Shown here piece after piece: positions 48,410-59,340 of a stretch of DNA of 64,000 nt. Numbering within the stretch: the stretch's first letter is position 1; every line of letters begins with the position of its first letter. This DNA comes from Isoetes taiwanensis (lineage: Eukaryota > Streptophyta > Lycopodiopsida > Isoetales > Isoetaceae): the NCBI GenBank assembly GCA_021234155.1, contig JAJEKV010000034.1, positions 14,060,671-14,124,670 on the forward strand, given 5' to 3'. The position numbers and the translations under genes are program-made. Under the pieces are notes generated by a model that was given only the letters and a program-made list of their open reading frames with translations, made no database searches and was not told where the DNA came from.

Positions 48410-50600
48410 TCTCTCATATGTAGAGCGATTATTCTAATGTCTTCAAGCTATATTCACACGAATACAATTTCAGTGACTTAAAAAATATGATTGCATGGAT
48501 GAGATTTAAGATGGATGCATTTTAGGGTGTTAAACTTAAATTAGCCTTCACAAAACAAGAGAGGGGCCCTTCGAATTGGCAAACCAAGATTGTATAAATA
48601 GGACATGGGAATGGAAAGACGCACTTGTTCCTTTCTGTTGTCATAGCTGTTTGCATTTCCTTTTAAGGAGTAACATCTCTACAATGTACAGTGTTGGGGT
48701 CTAAATTCTGTTGTTTCCATCCTCATTTAAGTATGCTATATCTATCTCTAATTTCCTTATGATTGAGTAGAACAATTCTTAGTTACTCTGTATGTTTGTC
48801 ATACATGATAGGTTGTGCTAGATATAAATAAACTTTTTTAACAATATGAAGATTCTAGAATGGGACTCGCATGAAACCAACAGGATTGTTTGCCTCTTAG
48901 TATTGAATCCATCCAAATCCGTATAACAATATAATTGAGAACAATGGGCATATGAAATTATCCATTTCGGTCACGGGTTATCATGGCCTAAATGGTAATG
49001 CTAAACCTTGTCAAGGCCATTGATAATAAGTCTTGCTGTTGTCTTTCTATCTAAATTCCTCTATGAAAAACATATTTACATCAAACCTAGTTTGATTATT
49101 AAGCACCGAGTAAAACATTTGTGTTAGTACAATTGGTTTGAGATAGAGTCGTATATGTGAAGGCACACGAGAAATTATGTAATACTTAACTATAAAAACT
49201 TTTGCCGTAGTCTTCACGATTTTTTGCGACTATGCATTCAGAAGAGACTATGCATTTGAAGAGCGATGGATCGATTGCTGCACAAATGGGGTCAAGCGAG
49301 TCTGTTGAGAGCACTCAGCCTGAATCATTATTTAAACCGGAGGTTGTAGCGGAAGAGAAGGACTCTCCCAGGCCTGGCGCATGTCTCGACAGGTTACAGC
49401 ATCGGAGGTCTGGAACAAAAACGTGGCAACAAAATATGAAAATAGATTGGGGTGCGGAAATATTCAGGGGGAACAAAAACAATGAAAAACTCAAGACTGC
49501 ATTATATATGTGTAGATAAATTTCGCCGATGTTTGAAGTTGTTTTTTTTTTCCTTACCTTTGAAAGAATAGAATATAATAGAGTAGAGTAGACTAATATC
49601 AACAAAGACCAAATGGACATGGGACTTATACAATGTGCTAGTACAACCTTTACTAATAGGATTAAAAACCCCTTGGGTCGAAAGGTTTTCAAGGAAAAAA
49701 AAAACACCTAACCCTTGGCTCGAAAGGTTTTCAAGGAAAAAAAAAAAACACCTGCCTCGAAAAATGATGCTAGACATTCAATAAATCAGTTTGTACAAAG
49801 AGGAACATGGTGATTGCTACTGGCTGAGCAATCAAACACGTGCATTTAGTACCTCATCAATGTATCATGCCAAGTGAGAAATTGCCAAAGCGTGGAATGT
49901 AATGCTATGCCAAATAACCGTTCCTGTTCCTGATCATCACAAACTCCACAAGACAATCATGTCAAAATAAGCTTCGCCAATGTAAGTACTCTCTCCCACC
50001 CTTACCCCAACCCTGCACTTGTGCTAGTTTACTATATTTACCTTTTTGTTGGAATGGTGTGCGGCTAGCGCTGGAGGATTATACAGCAAAGTTCAGCATG
50101 CTTGCCTGCCCTTTCAATGTCCTCATGCACTCGTTTCACATGAACCCGAGATTTTCCAAACAGGAAACCAAGACACTAGAATATGCATTTGGCCAATCAG
50201 TAGTACTAGCTTGGGTATTATCACCTTATAATTTTTTGGATCTCAATGAAATTTATGCACTTGGCCAACCTTGTGAAGATATCTTTGGAGGCTGCAATAT
50301 GATGTCTAAAAGCACGTAGCAATAGTAGTGTGTTATAATCTGTTGTTATAATTATTGCATTGTTCCCTAAAATTCCTCATCGATCTGCCTTACTTTGTAT
50401 AGCAGAACAGTTGAACCATCCAAACTGACATTCTCATAATCAAACGGTATGCCACTATTTGCTCTGGTAAAAGACTACCATGTACAGAAGAAAAGCATCC
50501 CTGACTCTTTGTTATAGAAGGAACCATCTGCAGACCAAATGGTGTGCGAAGCACAATCTGTAGGTGCTTTGCAACTGCTTCAAACATGCTACAGCATTAA
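48410..50600. other. intergenic DNA
   Basis: No coding region is supported. A ~57-bp tandem duplication at 49674-49770 repeats CGAAAGGTTTTCAAGGAAA. The 3' flank of the arabinosyltransferase gene probably lies in 50600-50760. Confidence 0.45.
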
Positions 50601-50760
50601 GTTTTGTTAAAGATAGATGAAACTTGCAAGAGCTCAACGAATGAAATTCTTCAAAGCATTATCCGAAAAACAGAAAACATGTTCAGAAAGAAATAGTAGA
50701 CAATACCAATAACTTAAAAATGGCGCAATTGAAACAACAGATCGTCGTCAAACTTTTGAC

Positions 50761-52101
50761 TATTCTGATCCATCTGGAAATCGGCTCAAGGCATCTTTCT
50801 TGCCATTGTTGTAGTAGTCTACAATTCCAAGCATCCTTTCATACTTATCTGGATGGTAATTTACATGAATTGAGACAGGCTTAAAGTTTGCATACTTGGG
50901 ATCTTTTCGGATATCTACAAATAAGGCTTTACTGTTCATAAAAAGAAAACGGTCCATGACTCGCTTGGACGCATGAAGACCTTCATAGCCTGGACGTGAG
51001 GGAAAGAACAATTCCTCATTGATAACAGCTTGGTCCCATGCCTTCTCGTTGGAAAGTCTTGTTGTAACTCTATCCAGCAGCTCAATGGCTGGTATAGTTG
51101 GTCTCAAATAAAAGAGTCCAGAGTTAAAAACCCAGATACGCATTGTATGCGCATATCGTGACCATCCCATCTTGGGGTCATCAAATACATCATTGTACCC
51201 ATAGGCAGTTGCATTATTGTGACCATCAGTCATTGCCTCAATATCACAGTCCCTGTACAAGTGTTTGAAAGGATCTTGCAAGTAGACTATGTCCACGTCT
51301 GACAAAAGAACACCATATCCTAGGAGGAGAAACTCCCTCAGGAGATGAAACTTCAACCCAGAAATGGCATGGTTATCACCAGTGCCTTGCAATGTTTTTG
51401 GAATTGTTGCGTCCCTTCTATAAGCAGGAACATCATGATCCTTACAAAATTTATATATTTCATCATCAAGGGCTATTACTAGGTAGTTAGTAATGCCTGC
51501 CTGTTTAATGCTGGTAAACCATACTTTAAGCATAGCAGCCACATTTTTATTGGAAATACCCACTAATACCTCTTTGTTTTTCGCGATTTTCTTCAGCAAC
51601 TTAGCCAGGTCAGGGTTGATGGATTCATCTGCAGCTACAGGGGGGTTTGTACGCAAAGATTTTACAGATCCAACAGGCCCTGGTTTCAGCTGACCACCTG
51701 AAGCCTGAAGCTGCTGTATTGCTGAATCTTTTTCCTGCTGAGCAATGTTCAGTTTGTCCCTCATTTCGTCATTTTCGCGCCGTAAAGAATTAACCCGAGT
51801 ACTCAACTCAGCCACCTTTTGTTCTAGATCAGAGGTTAAAGAATCGACCTACTCCAAGGAACAGGATCAGGGTTCCATAATTATGTTCTACAGACCTACT
51901 TTCCAGATTAAAACTGTTATTCTACAAAAGAGAAATTCTCACCTTTTCTGTTGTAGAAACTCCGGAGAAGAGTCCATGCGGGTAAATCGAAGCCCAGATC
52001 GCGCCTAATATTATTCCAGCAGCTATGGCGACAAGCAACCTAGAATCCCTAAGCCCTCCTCGCGACCCAAGTCCTTCTTTTCTACCAGCCATAGTCACCA
52101 T
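50761..52101 (-). CDS. RRA: RRA-type extensin arabinosyltransferase (GT77), two exons, intact
   Basis: Exon 1 is 52101-51943 and exon 2 is 51848-50761, joined in phase 0 by a 94-bp GT-AG intron, giving about 415 residues, the usual length for REDUCED RESIDUAL ARABINOSE proteins. The amino end has a short cytosolic tail and a membrane anchor, [20 protein letters not shown], typical of a Golgi type II protein. A coiled stem follows ([20 protein letters not shown]). The catalytic part shows [60 protein letters not shown] with the DVD metal-binding motif, and [20 protein letters not shown]; the end is [18 protein letters not shown] then FPDGSE. These enzymes add a beta-1,2-linked arabinofuranose to hydroxyproline-bound arabinose on extensins using UDP-arabinofuranose. 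No frame lesion is seen. The gene number within the family cannot be decided. A second ATG lies three codons downstream. Confidence 0.94.
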
Positions 52102-52109
52102 GACCTGAT

Positions 52110-52985
52110 TTCACAGTGCGATCAATCCAATCCAGCCAAATGCAGGCACTGATAAAGATATTTGTTTTTTGATTTTTTTTTCCTTGAAGATCAAGCGAGC
52201 TTCAAGGAAAACATGGGCAGCAAGAAAGAGGCAAAAGAAACGGAGCACCACATACCAGCCAAGAAAAGGAAGGCAAAGGTCCGGCTATGGAGGAGGATGT
52301 ACAGTTTGACTATTGGGGAGCGATTATCTGGACGCAACAAGTTTTTCCACGCTTTTTTACGACTTAATCAAGAGCTTTAGGACCTTGAAAATCCTAAAAG
52401 GCCGGACACCTTTTGGGTGTAGACCTAAAATGGAAGGATTTTTACTGTTGCATGCTTTGGTCATCCATCCATGTTGCGCACCATGTGCACTTATACTTTT
52501 AGGTATAATGTGGTTAATAATAGAGCTTTCCATTTTCTTATGGTTTGCTGGGTTTTTGTGGTTGCGTCATGAGCATACTACAAGATACAAGAGAACTACA
52601 ATAACGAAACTTGGAATACTCAAGAAGGGTGCAGAATCTATATAAGATACAAGAATATGTACATGGCCACGAGAGGTGCAAGAGATCAAGAGAGCTCGGA
52701 CGCGAATGGTTCAAAAGCAAGCAACAAATTGGGTTCTGCAATGGCTAACAACGAAATTAGGCAAGTTGAGGGGCCTAATCATTTCACAAAAAAAGATGAG
52801 CACTCCTTCAGCAGTGATGGTAGTGCTGGGGAGAATAGAATTTGCTATTTTTGAGAACCGATCAATGACAACGAGAATGTTCAATAGCAAGAACTTTGGA
52901 AAAAAGATCCCTACAGATGTTCTTTTAAGATCCAATTGGGATAAGCAATGGTTGAAGAAGAAGAAGAAGAAGAAGAAAAGAAGAA
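52110..52985. other. 5' flank of the arabinosyltransferase gene and a repeat-bearing segment
   Basis: The promoter of the arabinosyltransferase gene should lie just above 52101. From 52595 to about 52700 the sequence is one copy of a ~110-bp direct repeat whose partner is at 55370-55480. Downstream a frame with MANNEIRQVEGPNHFTKK and FNSKNFGKKIPTDVLLRSNW is interrupted by the LTR element and may be remnant coding sequence of unknown origin. A GAA-rich run closes the segment. Confidence 0.4.
52595..52700 (+). repeat. outer direct repeat, left copy
   Basis: TTGGAATACTCAAGAAGGGT, CAGAATCTATATAAGATACA and GGCCACGAGAGGTGCAAGAG match 55380-55480 with about ten differences over 105 bases. Confidence 0.75.
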
Positions 52986-53143
52986 TGTAACGGGCCCATG
53001 GTAGACTGCTCGAGTATTCGAACCTTGAATGTGCCTGTGGGGCGTCCCCGAGACACCGGCATAAATGGGTAGAAGCTACTACTCATAAACGTCTAGACGG
53101 TTTTGCCCAGTTGGTTAAGGGTAGGTTGGTTAGGAAGGTTACA
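52986..53143 (+). repeat. 5' LTR (158 bp)
   Basis: The boundaries are TG...CA, set by comparison with the 3' LTR and by the AAGAA duplication. Internal CTCGAGTATTCGAACCTTGA is shared by both LTRs. Confidence 0.92.
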
Positions 53144-53182
53144 TTTAGTATCAGAGTAGGTCTCGAGTTTGAGTCTCCATAA

Positions 53183-53210
53183 TGCGAGAGGAGGCCAGGC
53201 TAGGCTCGCA
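53183..53210. repeat. 28-bp inverted-repeat arm (left)
   Basis: TGCGAGAGGAGGCCAGGCTA plus GGCTCGCA is the exact reverse complement of 54402-54429, enclosing about 1.2 kb of organellar-derived DNA. Confidence 0.9.
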
Positions 53211-53248
53211 AAGAAAGAAAGAAAGGAAGAAAGAAGAAAGGGTGGGCA

Positions 53249-53385
53249 GAAGGTCCCAAGGGTTCGGTTGTTCGCCGATCGAAGTGGTACGTGAGTTGGG
53301 TTTAGAACGTCGTGAGACAGTTCGGTTTCTATCTACCGTGGTGAAGAAAGAGAATTGTTGGAAGCCCACCCTAGTACGAGATTTC
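53249..53385 (+). rRNA. organellar LSU (23S/26S) rRNA fragment, 3' domain, pseudogene
   Basis: AAGGTCCCAAGGGTTCGGTT, GTTCGCCGAT, GTGGTACGTGAGTTGGGTTT and AGAACGTCGTGAGACAGTTC are the bacterial-type LSU rRNA 3' domain (peptidyl-transferase neighbourhood). CCTAGTACGAGA is the first half of the sarcin-ricin loop, cut before GGACC. The CGGTTTCTATCTACCG variant looks more mitochondrial than plastid to me, but I cannot settle the source. Confidence 0.85.
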
Positions 53386-53458
53386 ACTCTCCGAAATGTA
53401 GACCGACGGGTTGCACTAATTTTGCACCTTCTAGCGTAATTGACTTTCTTCGTTTTGG

Positions 53459-53524
53459 GACGGAGGGTGAGTCAGGGCCTGAGATCAGGCCGAAAGGCAT
53501 AGTCGAGACAGGTGAATATTCCTG
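53459..53524 (+). rRNA. organellar LSU rRNA fragment, central domain, pseudogene
   Basis: GGTGAGTCAGGGCCTGAGAT, CAGGCCGAAAGGCATAGTCG and ACAGGTGAATATTCCTG match a bacterial-type LSU segment that in an intact rRNA lies well upstream of the sarcin-ricin loop. Here it follows that loop, so the order is swapped. About eight bases are missing after AGTCGA. Confidence 0.82.
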
Positions 53525-53548
53525 TTTAGGATAGATTTGCAAACCCTA

Positions 53549-53612
53549 GAAAGATGGTCTGAATCTGCTCTCAGCCTATAGAAAAACCTGTGTTGACCGG
53601 GCGTGAAGAAGC
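53549..53612 (+). repeat. 64-bp direct repeat inside the LTR element, copy 1
   Basis: AGAAAGATGGTCTGAATCTG through GACCGGGCGTGAAGAAG recurs at 54234-54297 with one difference. Confidence 0.9.
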
Positions 53613-53807
53613 AAGCTCAGAAGGAGAGCGCACAGAGATATGTATCCTATCGACTGCAGTGATCAGTCGCTGCGGGCTCCCCGAAATACACTTGATGTAT
53701 TGGAGAATCTCCTTCTTTGAATGACAGCCAGATGGATCATGTCATGCATGACTTAGAATTGAATTAGGTATGGCGTAATACGAGAGCCGGAGGCGATAGG
53801 TGCGTTC

Positions 53808-53882
53808 GCGCTTGTCAGAGGATTAGAGCACGTGGTGATCACTACGAACCACGGTGTCGGGGGTTCGAATTCCTCCTCGCCC
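53808..53882 (+). tRNA. trnR-ACG: plastid-type tRNA-Arg(ACG) pseudogene
   Basis: CAGAGGATTAGAGCACGTGG, CTACGAACCACGGTGTCGGG and GGTTCGAAT(T)CCTCCTCGCC follow plastid trnR-ACG. A six-base insertion (TGATCA) splits the anticodon stem, and TAGC of the acceptor/D-arm junction is missing, so it cannot fold normally. The reverse frame GRGGIRTPDTVVRS is a translation artefact of this tRNA. Confidence 0.88.
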
Positions 53883-54233
53883 ATAACGGTTCTCTACTGG
53901 GTACCAAACATGAAAGGCAGCACACTCGACGCGATGAGCAACGGAAAGGGTGGGATTTGATCCATTATTATACAATGAAACATGGGGAGTCATATGAGGC
54001 ACACGTGACCGAACAAATTGCATGAAATATGTAAATTGATCCGGTTGAGGCGTTTTTGTTGACCTTTCTTTCACTGTCTAATGGCTCGAAGTGCGATGCG
54101 AGCCAGGATCAAACCCCTCTTTAACAGCAGAGATTTGAACTGTTAGGTTATGAGAAGCGTACGTGACATGATTGATGACTTGGAAATGTCTTTGTTCGAG
54201 TGTACTCCGAGAGGAGAAGCTGGTAGGGTGGCT

Positions 54234-54297
54234 AGAAAGATGGTCCGAATCTGCTCTCAGCCTATAGAAAAACCTGTGTTGACCGGGCGTGAAGAAG
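54234..54297 (+). repeat. 64-bp direct repeat inside the LTR element, copy 2
   Basis: This is the second copy of the 53549 unit. The pair encloses the tRNA remnant. Confidence 0.9.
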
Positions 54298-54401
54298 AAA
54301 ACGCTGCTTCGCGTCTCATTTCATTTTGAGGCTAAGGCAATGACCATGGAAACCCCAGGTCGCAAGATAACGGAAGGGCCTTGCCTTCCACCTTACTGCA
54401 T

Positions 54402-54429
54402 TGCGAGCCTAGCCTGGCCTCCTCTCGCA
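54402..54429. repeat. 28-bp inverted-repeat arm (right)
   Basis: This is a perfect inverse of 53183-53210. Confidence 0.9.
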
Positions 54430-54767
54430 CGATCACACACAGGGGAAGGAAAGCGAAGAACTGGACCAGTCTCAGATCATGTTGTGACAGGCCTGAACGC
54501 ACCTATCGCTATGTAGGACTGCTAACAGCTTTAGCCTGAGTTTCTTCAGAGTCTGCACTTGCTGAACTTGGGACACTCGACTTGTTAATGGGGCTTGGTT
54601 GTTTTTTTCTTGTTCTTGTGGCTGCTGCTACTAACGGAGCAGGCGTCAGAGCAACAGAAAGAATGCTTGCTGTCGCTACATGCATGAGACCGAACAGTTA
54701 CGATGCATGTGCCTATATGCATGGGTAATTTGCAAAGACTTGGTAATCATTGTGACATGGTATGACA

Positions 54768-54884
54768 TAGACATGGTATAGCCTTGGATACTCGAGGACA
54801 AGCATAGTTCTAGTGGGGGAGACTGTAATAGACATGGTATAGCCTTGGATGCTCGAGGACGAGCATAGTTCTAGTGGGAGAGAC
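54768..54884 (+). repeat. two tandem ~61-bp units ending in the polypurine tract
   Basis: TAGACATGGTATAGCCTTGG, ACTCGAGGACAAGCATAGTT and CTAGTGGGGGAGACTGTAA occur twice; the second unit runs into the 3' LTR start. Confidence 0.9.
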
Positions 54885-55042
54885 TGTAACGGGCCCATGG
54901 TAGATCGCTCGAGTATTCGAACCTTGAATGTGCCTGTGGGGTGTTCCCGAGACACCATCATAAATGGGTAGAAGCGACTACTCATAAACGTCTAGACGGT
55001 TTTGCCCAGTTGGTTAAGGGCATGTCGGTTAGGAACGTTACA
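54885..55042 (+). repeat. 3' LTR (158 bp)
   Basis: This is the partner of the 5' LTR, same length, about 93% identical. It is followed by the AAGAA duplication. Confidence 0.92.
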
Positions 55043-55369
55043 AAGAAGAAGACGATGACGATGACGACGACGACGATGATGGAATTTTAACGCCCACGGA
55101 AGCTGTAGCTTATGGGACATTTTACAACACACCTAGATGGGTCTTTGTACATGGCTGAAGTGGGCCCTCCGATGACAAAGTGCCACATGACCGATTGAAT
55201 AAAGGCATCTAGGCCATTGGTACTCGTGACACTAATGCTTCTCATTTTGAGATTAGTAGTATTTTATCACAGAAAGGAGAGGAGTATTGTCAGTTTAAAG
55301 GGTTCGGGATCTAGAATGCAACGCAGAACCTACGACCATTTTCTATTGTTAATAATAATAATATAGTTA

Positions 55370-55480
55370 CAATAAGAAATTTGGAATACTCAAGAAGAGT
55401 GCAAAATCTATATGAGACACAAGAATATGTACACGGCCACGAGAGGCGCGAGAGAACAAGAGAGGTCAGACATGGGTGGA
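55370..55480 (+). repeat. outer direct repeat, right copy
   Basis: This is the partner of 52595-52700. The pair brackets the LTR element and may be the ends of an older element into which it was inserted. Confidence 0.75.
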
Positions 55481-55484
55481 ACAT

Positions 55485-58400
55485 CATATATAATGTCAGC
55501 ATGTTTGTCACTTATAACGTCATAGGCAATATCACCTTTAACGTCAAATATAGTGTCAAAACTTTTGTCACCTACAAATGCCACCTTTTATGTCAAATAT
55601 AATGTCACCTAGAAAGCCAACTATAACGTTAGAGTCATTCTTGATCCATTGTTGCCACATAATTATTTTTTCTTGATCCATTGTAGCCACATATAGTAGC
55701 ACTAGTAGTTATGTTACTGGGCCAGCAATTGGGACAACATTAATGTCACGTATTGTGTCACTTCTATTATTGGATGATGTAGATATCATTCTTTATGTCG
55801 TGCTTAAGATCATAGATAGTTCCATCTAGAGAGCCAATCGTGCTTCGACCATTCAATTGGTTTTGCTTAAGGTCATAGATAGTGCCATCTAGAGAGCCAA
55901 TTGTGCTTTATAACGAGTGACCATTCAATTGGTTTCGACATTAAATAATAGATTCTGTAATATAACCTTATAAGTTCACTTATTCAGATGCATAAACTCA
56001 ATAATTGCTTCGTAATGTTTTTGTGATACAAGGCTATGAGAGCTCTTAGCTACTCCGTATGTGTATACTATGCAAGAGCCAAGTTTTCAAGGAGTATGGT
56101 ACTGTGGGAAAAGGCATGCTTCAATTTCTGCCCACATGTGGCTTCAAATAGGACCCTGATTGTCAAAAGCTTTTTGCATAGTGAAAAGGCCAGATGTGTG
56201 GCGCTGCTACTTCAAGGGCACTAGACGCACATTGAACCTTGATAACATTTCTTTGAAAGTCTTGTTGTTCCCCAGTACAATGCCCAGATCTGCATTTGAA
56301 TCCTGTTTTTCAACCATTCAAATTGGGCAAGCTCTTTTGGCCAGATACATGTGATTACTGAAGCATTTACAGATCCTAAAATTCGAAGAGCATTTCTAAA
56401 TCCTAATTTTGAGAGTTTTGCTTACTGCAACAGAGACCATGTAAAAATATCTAGGTCATGTGACAGAGTTTAGAGAAACAGGACAGTGATATTCGTCTAA
56501 CAAGACCAGAGCCAACTGAACATCTTCTTCTCTTGCATTTCGGTTCTCAAACCATTTCTTCTCTTGCATAGTATTAAAAGAAATAAGAAACAGAGTCAGT
56601 ATATGCATTTGAGACGTGGAAGCTAAATGACATATTTTGATGTCACCTAACCCAATCTGCTAACTCGGGCTTCTGGGAACTGGCAGCATAGGACATGCAA
56701 GAGATTAAAGCCGAGATTCGAATGCTTTGGCTTCGTGATGGCTTCCGATGGCATCATGGCATCTCGCTCAAGTCGATAGCTTCTGGCAGACCGCATCTCT
56801 TGCTCGCTTCTGGCAGACCACATCCCTTGCTCCATGCGGCTGCAACCCTAGTGACCTAATTTGGGTTCGCCTTACTAGCCAAATGCACGTTTGATGAATT
56901 TGCAAAGAACTCAAATAATAAACTTCCACGTTTTTAGTTTTGTATTTGGAATTCAGTGGTCTGGCCTAAGATTTGACTGGTGTAGAGTATGAGTAACCGT
57001 ATAATTTAAGGGATTTGAGGAGCTTGTTCGCATTTAGATGTCTAATTTCTAATTTCGATCTGTTTGCAAGTTTATTGTTGCCATGGTTGGCAAGTTTTCA
57101 TCCTAAATTGTAGGGCGTGGATAGTGTTTCAGGCCAGTTTCTTTTTCCAGCATGGGTTCTCTATTTTTGCAGGTGCGGCGAAGCAGAGCAGGGGCAGCCA
57201 TCGTTCTAACAGAGCAAGGGCCCTGTTATAGGGGGATCTCTACTGTAGGTCGTGCCTGCAGCGCCCACAAAATTACACAAATAAGCCTGACGTGAAGGCG
57301 GATCTGCCTCAGCGGCAGCGTGGAAACCCTGCGATAGCCGGATTTGGGGTTTCTTAGGTCTGATTGATGGGGATCTGTTGTTTTCTTGTATCTCACAGAA
57401 ATCTTGGGCCTGGAGCTGCTGTTGATGGATCAGGAGCAGATGGATGCCTGATGGTTGTCACCATTGCGGCACAGGGGAGGGGCGATTCCGACCTATCCAG
57501 CATATGCATGGTCTGCGGACCTTTTTTCTTGGGTGACCATGAGTTCGATGGAGACCTTAGGAAATGGCAGGACATTTTTTCTCCAAAAAGATGCTGGCCA
57601 CTGAGCTGGCATCATATTTAGAATATGCTCGAGATCCACGGCTGGGATTCAACCTCACAAACCTAACCCATAATACTTGGAAAAAGAGAAATTAATAAAA
57701 TATACATTACCATAATATGATATCATGTAGAGGATAAATTGAGTGAAAACCATCTATTGCAACATCATCTATATGTCCATACAATTTGGTTAGGAATTTT
57801 TCATGACTTGAATTTGTTCTTATTACTTGGCAATTGCCATATTGAAGGGAAAGCAATGCCAAAAGGATGTTCTAATCAAATTCTTGTACGAACAGCGCGG
57901 AGAGAACTAAAAACTTCCCCTTACAAGTCAATTATAAAATTGTGTAGCTAATGATTGAGATACGAACCTTAAATGACTACATTTAGATGCATATTTTCCA
58001 CCAACATATATACCTTCTAACAAGGCTATGGTTGTCAGGCATCATGCAATAGCCATAGAGACAAAAAAAGAACAAGCATGGAAGGTTCCATGCTTGATGC
58101 TCAACTAATTTAACATGGTTCTAGTTGCATATTCATCTAATTTAACATTTTTATATGTTTGACAAGGACCAAGAATAGACAAGTAATGGCTACATCCAAA
58201 ATCACAGAAATTATAGCAACACTATGTTTTGTAACATTTGATGAAAACGTTGTTTTTCATTTCCATTTTCAGCAAATAATACATTGAAAGTACCTCTTCT
58301 TGCATAAGAGCTCTTTGAGAAATAATGCATTGAAAGTAACCCTTCTTGCATAAGAGCTATTTGATGGAGCAGTGATTGCTAAAGCCATCGTCACATCCCA

Positions 58401-58900
58401 CAGGGCTAAAGACACCCATTCTCATTCTGTAACTTGTTCCTCATCAAATTTATGAGATATTTGACAGTTATTCAAGGCCAAATTAAAACCACGCACACTC
58501 TTGGGGAGAATATATTGATCATATTGCTCAGAAGATCGGGAAGCAGCCATATATCAAGATCTTTGGCATCTCGTGGAGGTCTAGCTCCATGGGAGAATAG
58601 GCACATATCAGATGGTTGGATTGGAGCCCATTGTCAAAGGCAACTTTGCTACAGTAATGGGCTTAATACTTAGGATACAGTGTTTTCAAATCATATTAAT
58701 CTCATGTTATGAACCTTAACCATTAATACAATTGTTCTGGATCTTAACCATGAATCAAATTTGAATCTTACACATTCAATGCTTTAATGTAATGTTAAAA
58801 TTTAGAGTGCAATCTAATAATATTATCCTTATTGTTTGGGTTCGATTCTCAAAAGACTTTCTTGAAATAACCAAGATCAACCAAGAATTCATGATATATG
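55485..58900. other. intergenic DNA
   Basis: No gene is supported. It contains a GTCA-rich low-complexity stretch (55490-55620), a tandem duplication at 55798-55937 (CATCTAGAGAGCCAAT), and further short tandem duplications near 56758-56830 and 58265-58365. The 85-codon frame at 57364 has no recognisable features. Confidence 0.45.
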
Positions 58901-58923
58901 TGTGAGAATGTGATTTTTTTTTT

Positions 58924-59340
58924 CACCTATCGTCTTGCTAAATATTACATGTCTAAAATGTCTAAAACAACATTTTACCCTGTAGTTATTTTTATGTTGT
59001 TGTTAATTAGTTTACCACGTATATAACAACGTTTTTTTAGAGATAATAATATTTCTCCACCTATTGTTTTGCTAGATATTACATGTCTAAATCGCTTAGA
59101 AGAACAATATTTTACCCTGTAGTTTTCTTTGGAGTGTTGTTAATTGGTCTCCCACGTACAGAACAACATGTTTTTTTTTGAGAGAATATTGTTTATCCAC
59201 ATATTGTTTTGCTAAATACTACATGTCTAAAATGCCTAAAACAATAAATTTTACCATGTAGTTTTTTTATTTTTTAGTGTTAATTGTTTCTCACGTATAG
59301 AACAACGTGCTATTTGGAGATAAACAATGGTTGGTTATGC
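58924..59340 (+). repeat. minisatellite, three ~135-140-bp units plus a partial fourth
   Basis: CACCTAT(C/T)GT(C/T)TTGCTA(A/G)ATA followed by TTACATGTCTAAA, a TTTTACC-TGTAGTT block, a TTGTTAATT block and CACGTA-A-AACAAC recurs at 58924, 59057 and 59198, with a fading copy near 59330. Periods are 133 and 141 bases. Confidence 0.85.

Larger units (their letters stand above)
52986..55042 (+). mobile_element. 2,057-bp non-autonomous LTR retrotransposon carrying organellar rRNA/tRNA pieces
   Basis: Two 158-bp LTRs (52986-53143 and 54885-55042) start TGTAACGGGCCCATGGTAGA and end (C/G)GTTACA, with 11 mismatches by my count. AAGAA flanks both outer sides. After the 5' LTR, TTTAGTATCAGAGT resembles the initiator-Met primer site TGGTATCAGAG. 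Before the 3' LTR, AGTGGGAGAGAC is a polypurine tract within a duplicated 61-bp block typical of Gypsy pol ends (CTCGAGGACGAGCATAG). No gag or pol survives. Instead the interior holds organellar LSU rRNA segments and a tRNA-Arg remnant. Size and lack of ORFs fit a TRIM/SMART-like or large-deletion derivative of a Gypsy element mobilised in trans. Confidence 0.92.

Noticed and set aside
51493-51693. Plus-strand frame opposite the arabinosyltransferase
   Set aside because: Antisense shadow of a clearly conserved coding exon.
53808-53882. Functional tRNA-Arg gene
   Set aside because: A six-base insertion splits the anticodon stem and the 5' side lacks four bases, so it cannot fold as a working tRNA.
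53823-54074. Minus-strand 83-codon frame with GRGGIRTPDTVVRS
   Set aside because: This is the antisense of the tRNA-Arg(ACG) remnant and a well-known translation artefact, not a protein.
53144-54884. Organellar contamination or a plain plastid-to-nucleus transfer
   Set aside because: The organellar pieces are fragmentary, out of order and lie strictly between paired LTRs that carry a target-site duplication. A contaminating contig or simple insertion would not look like this.
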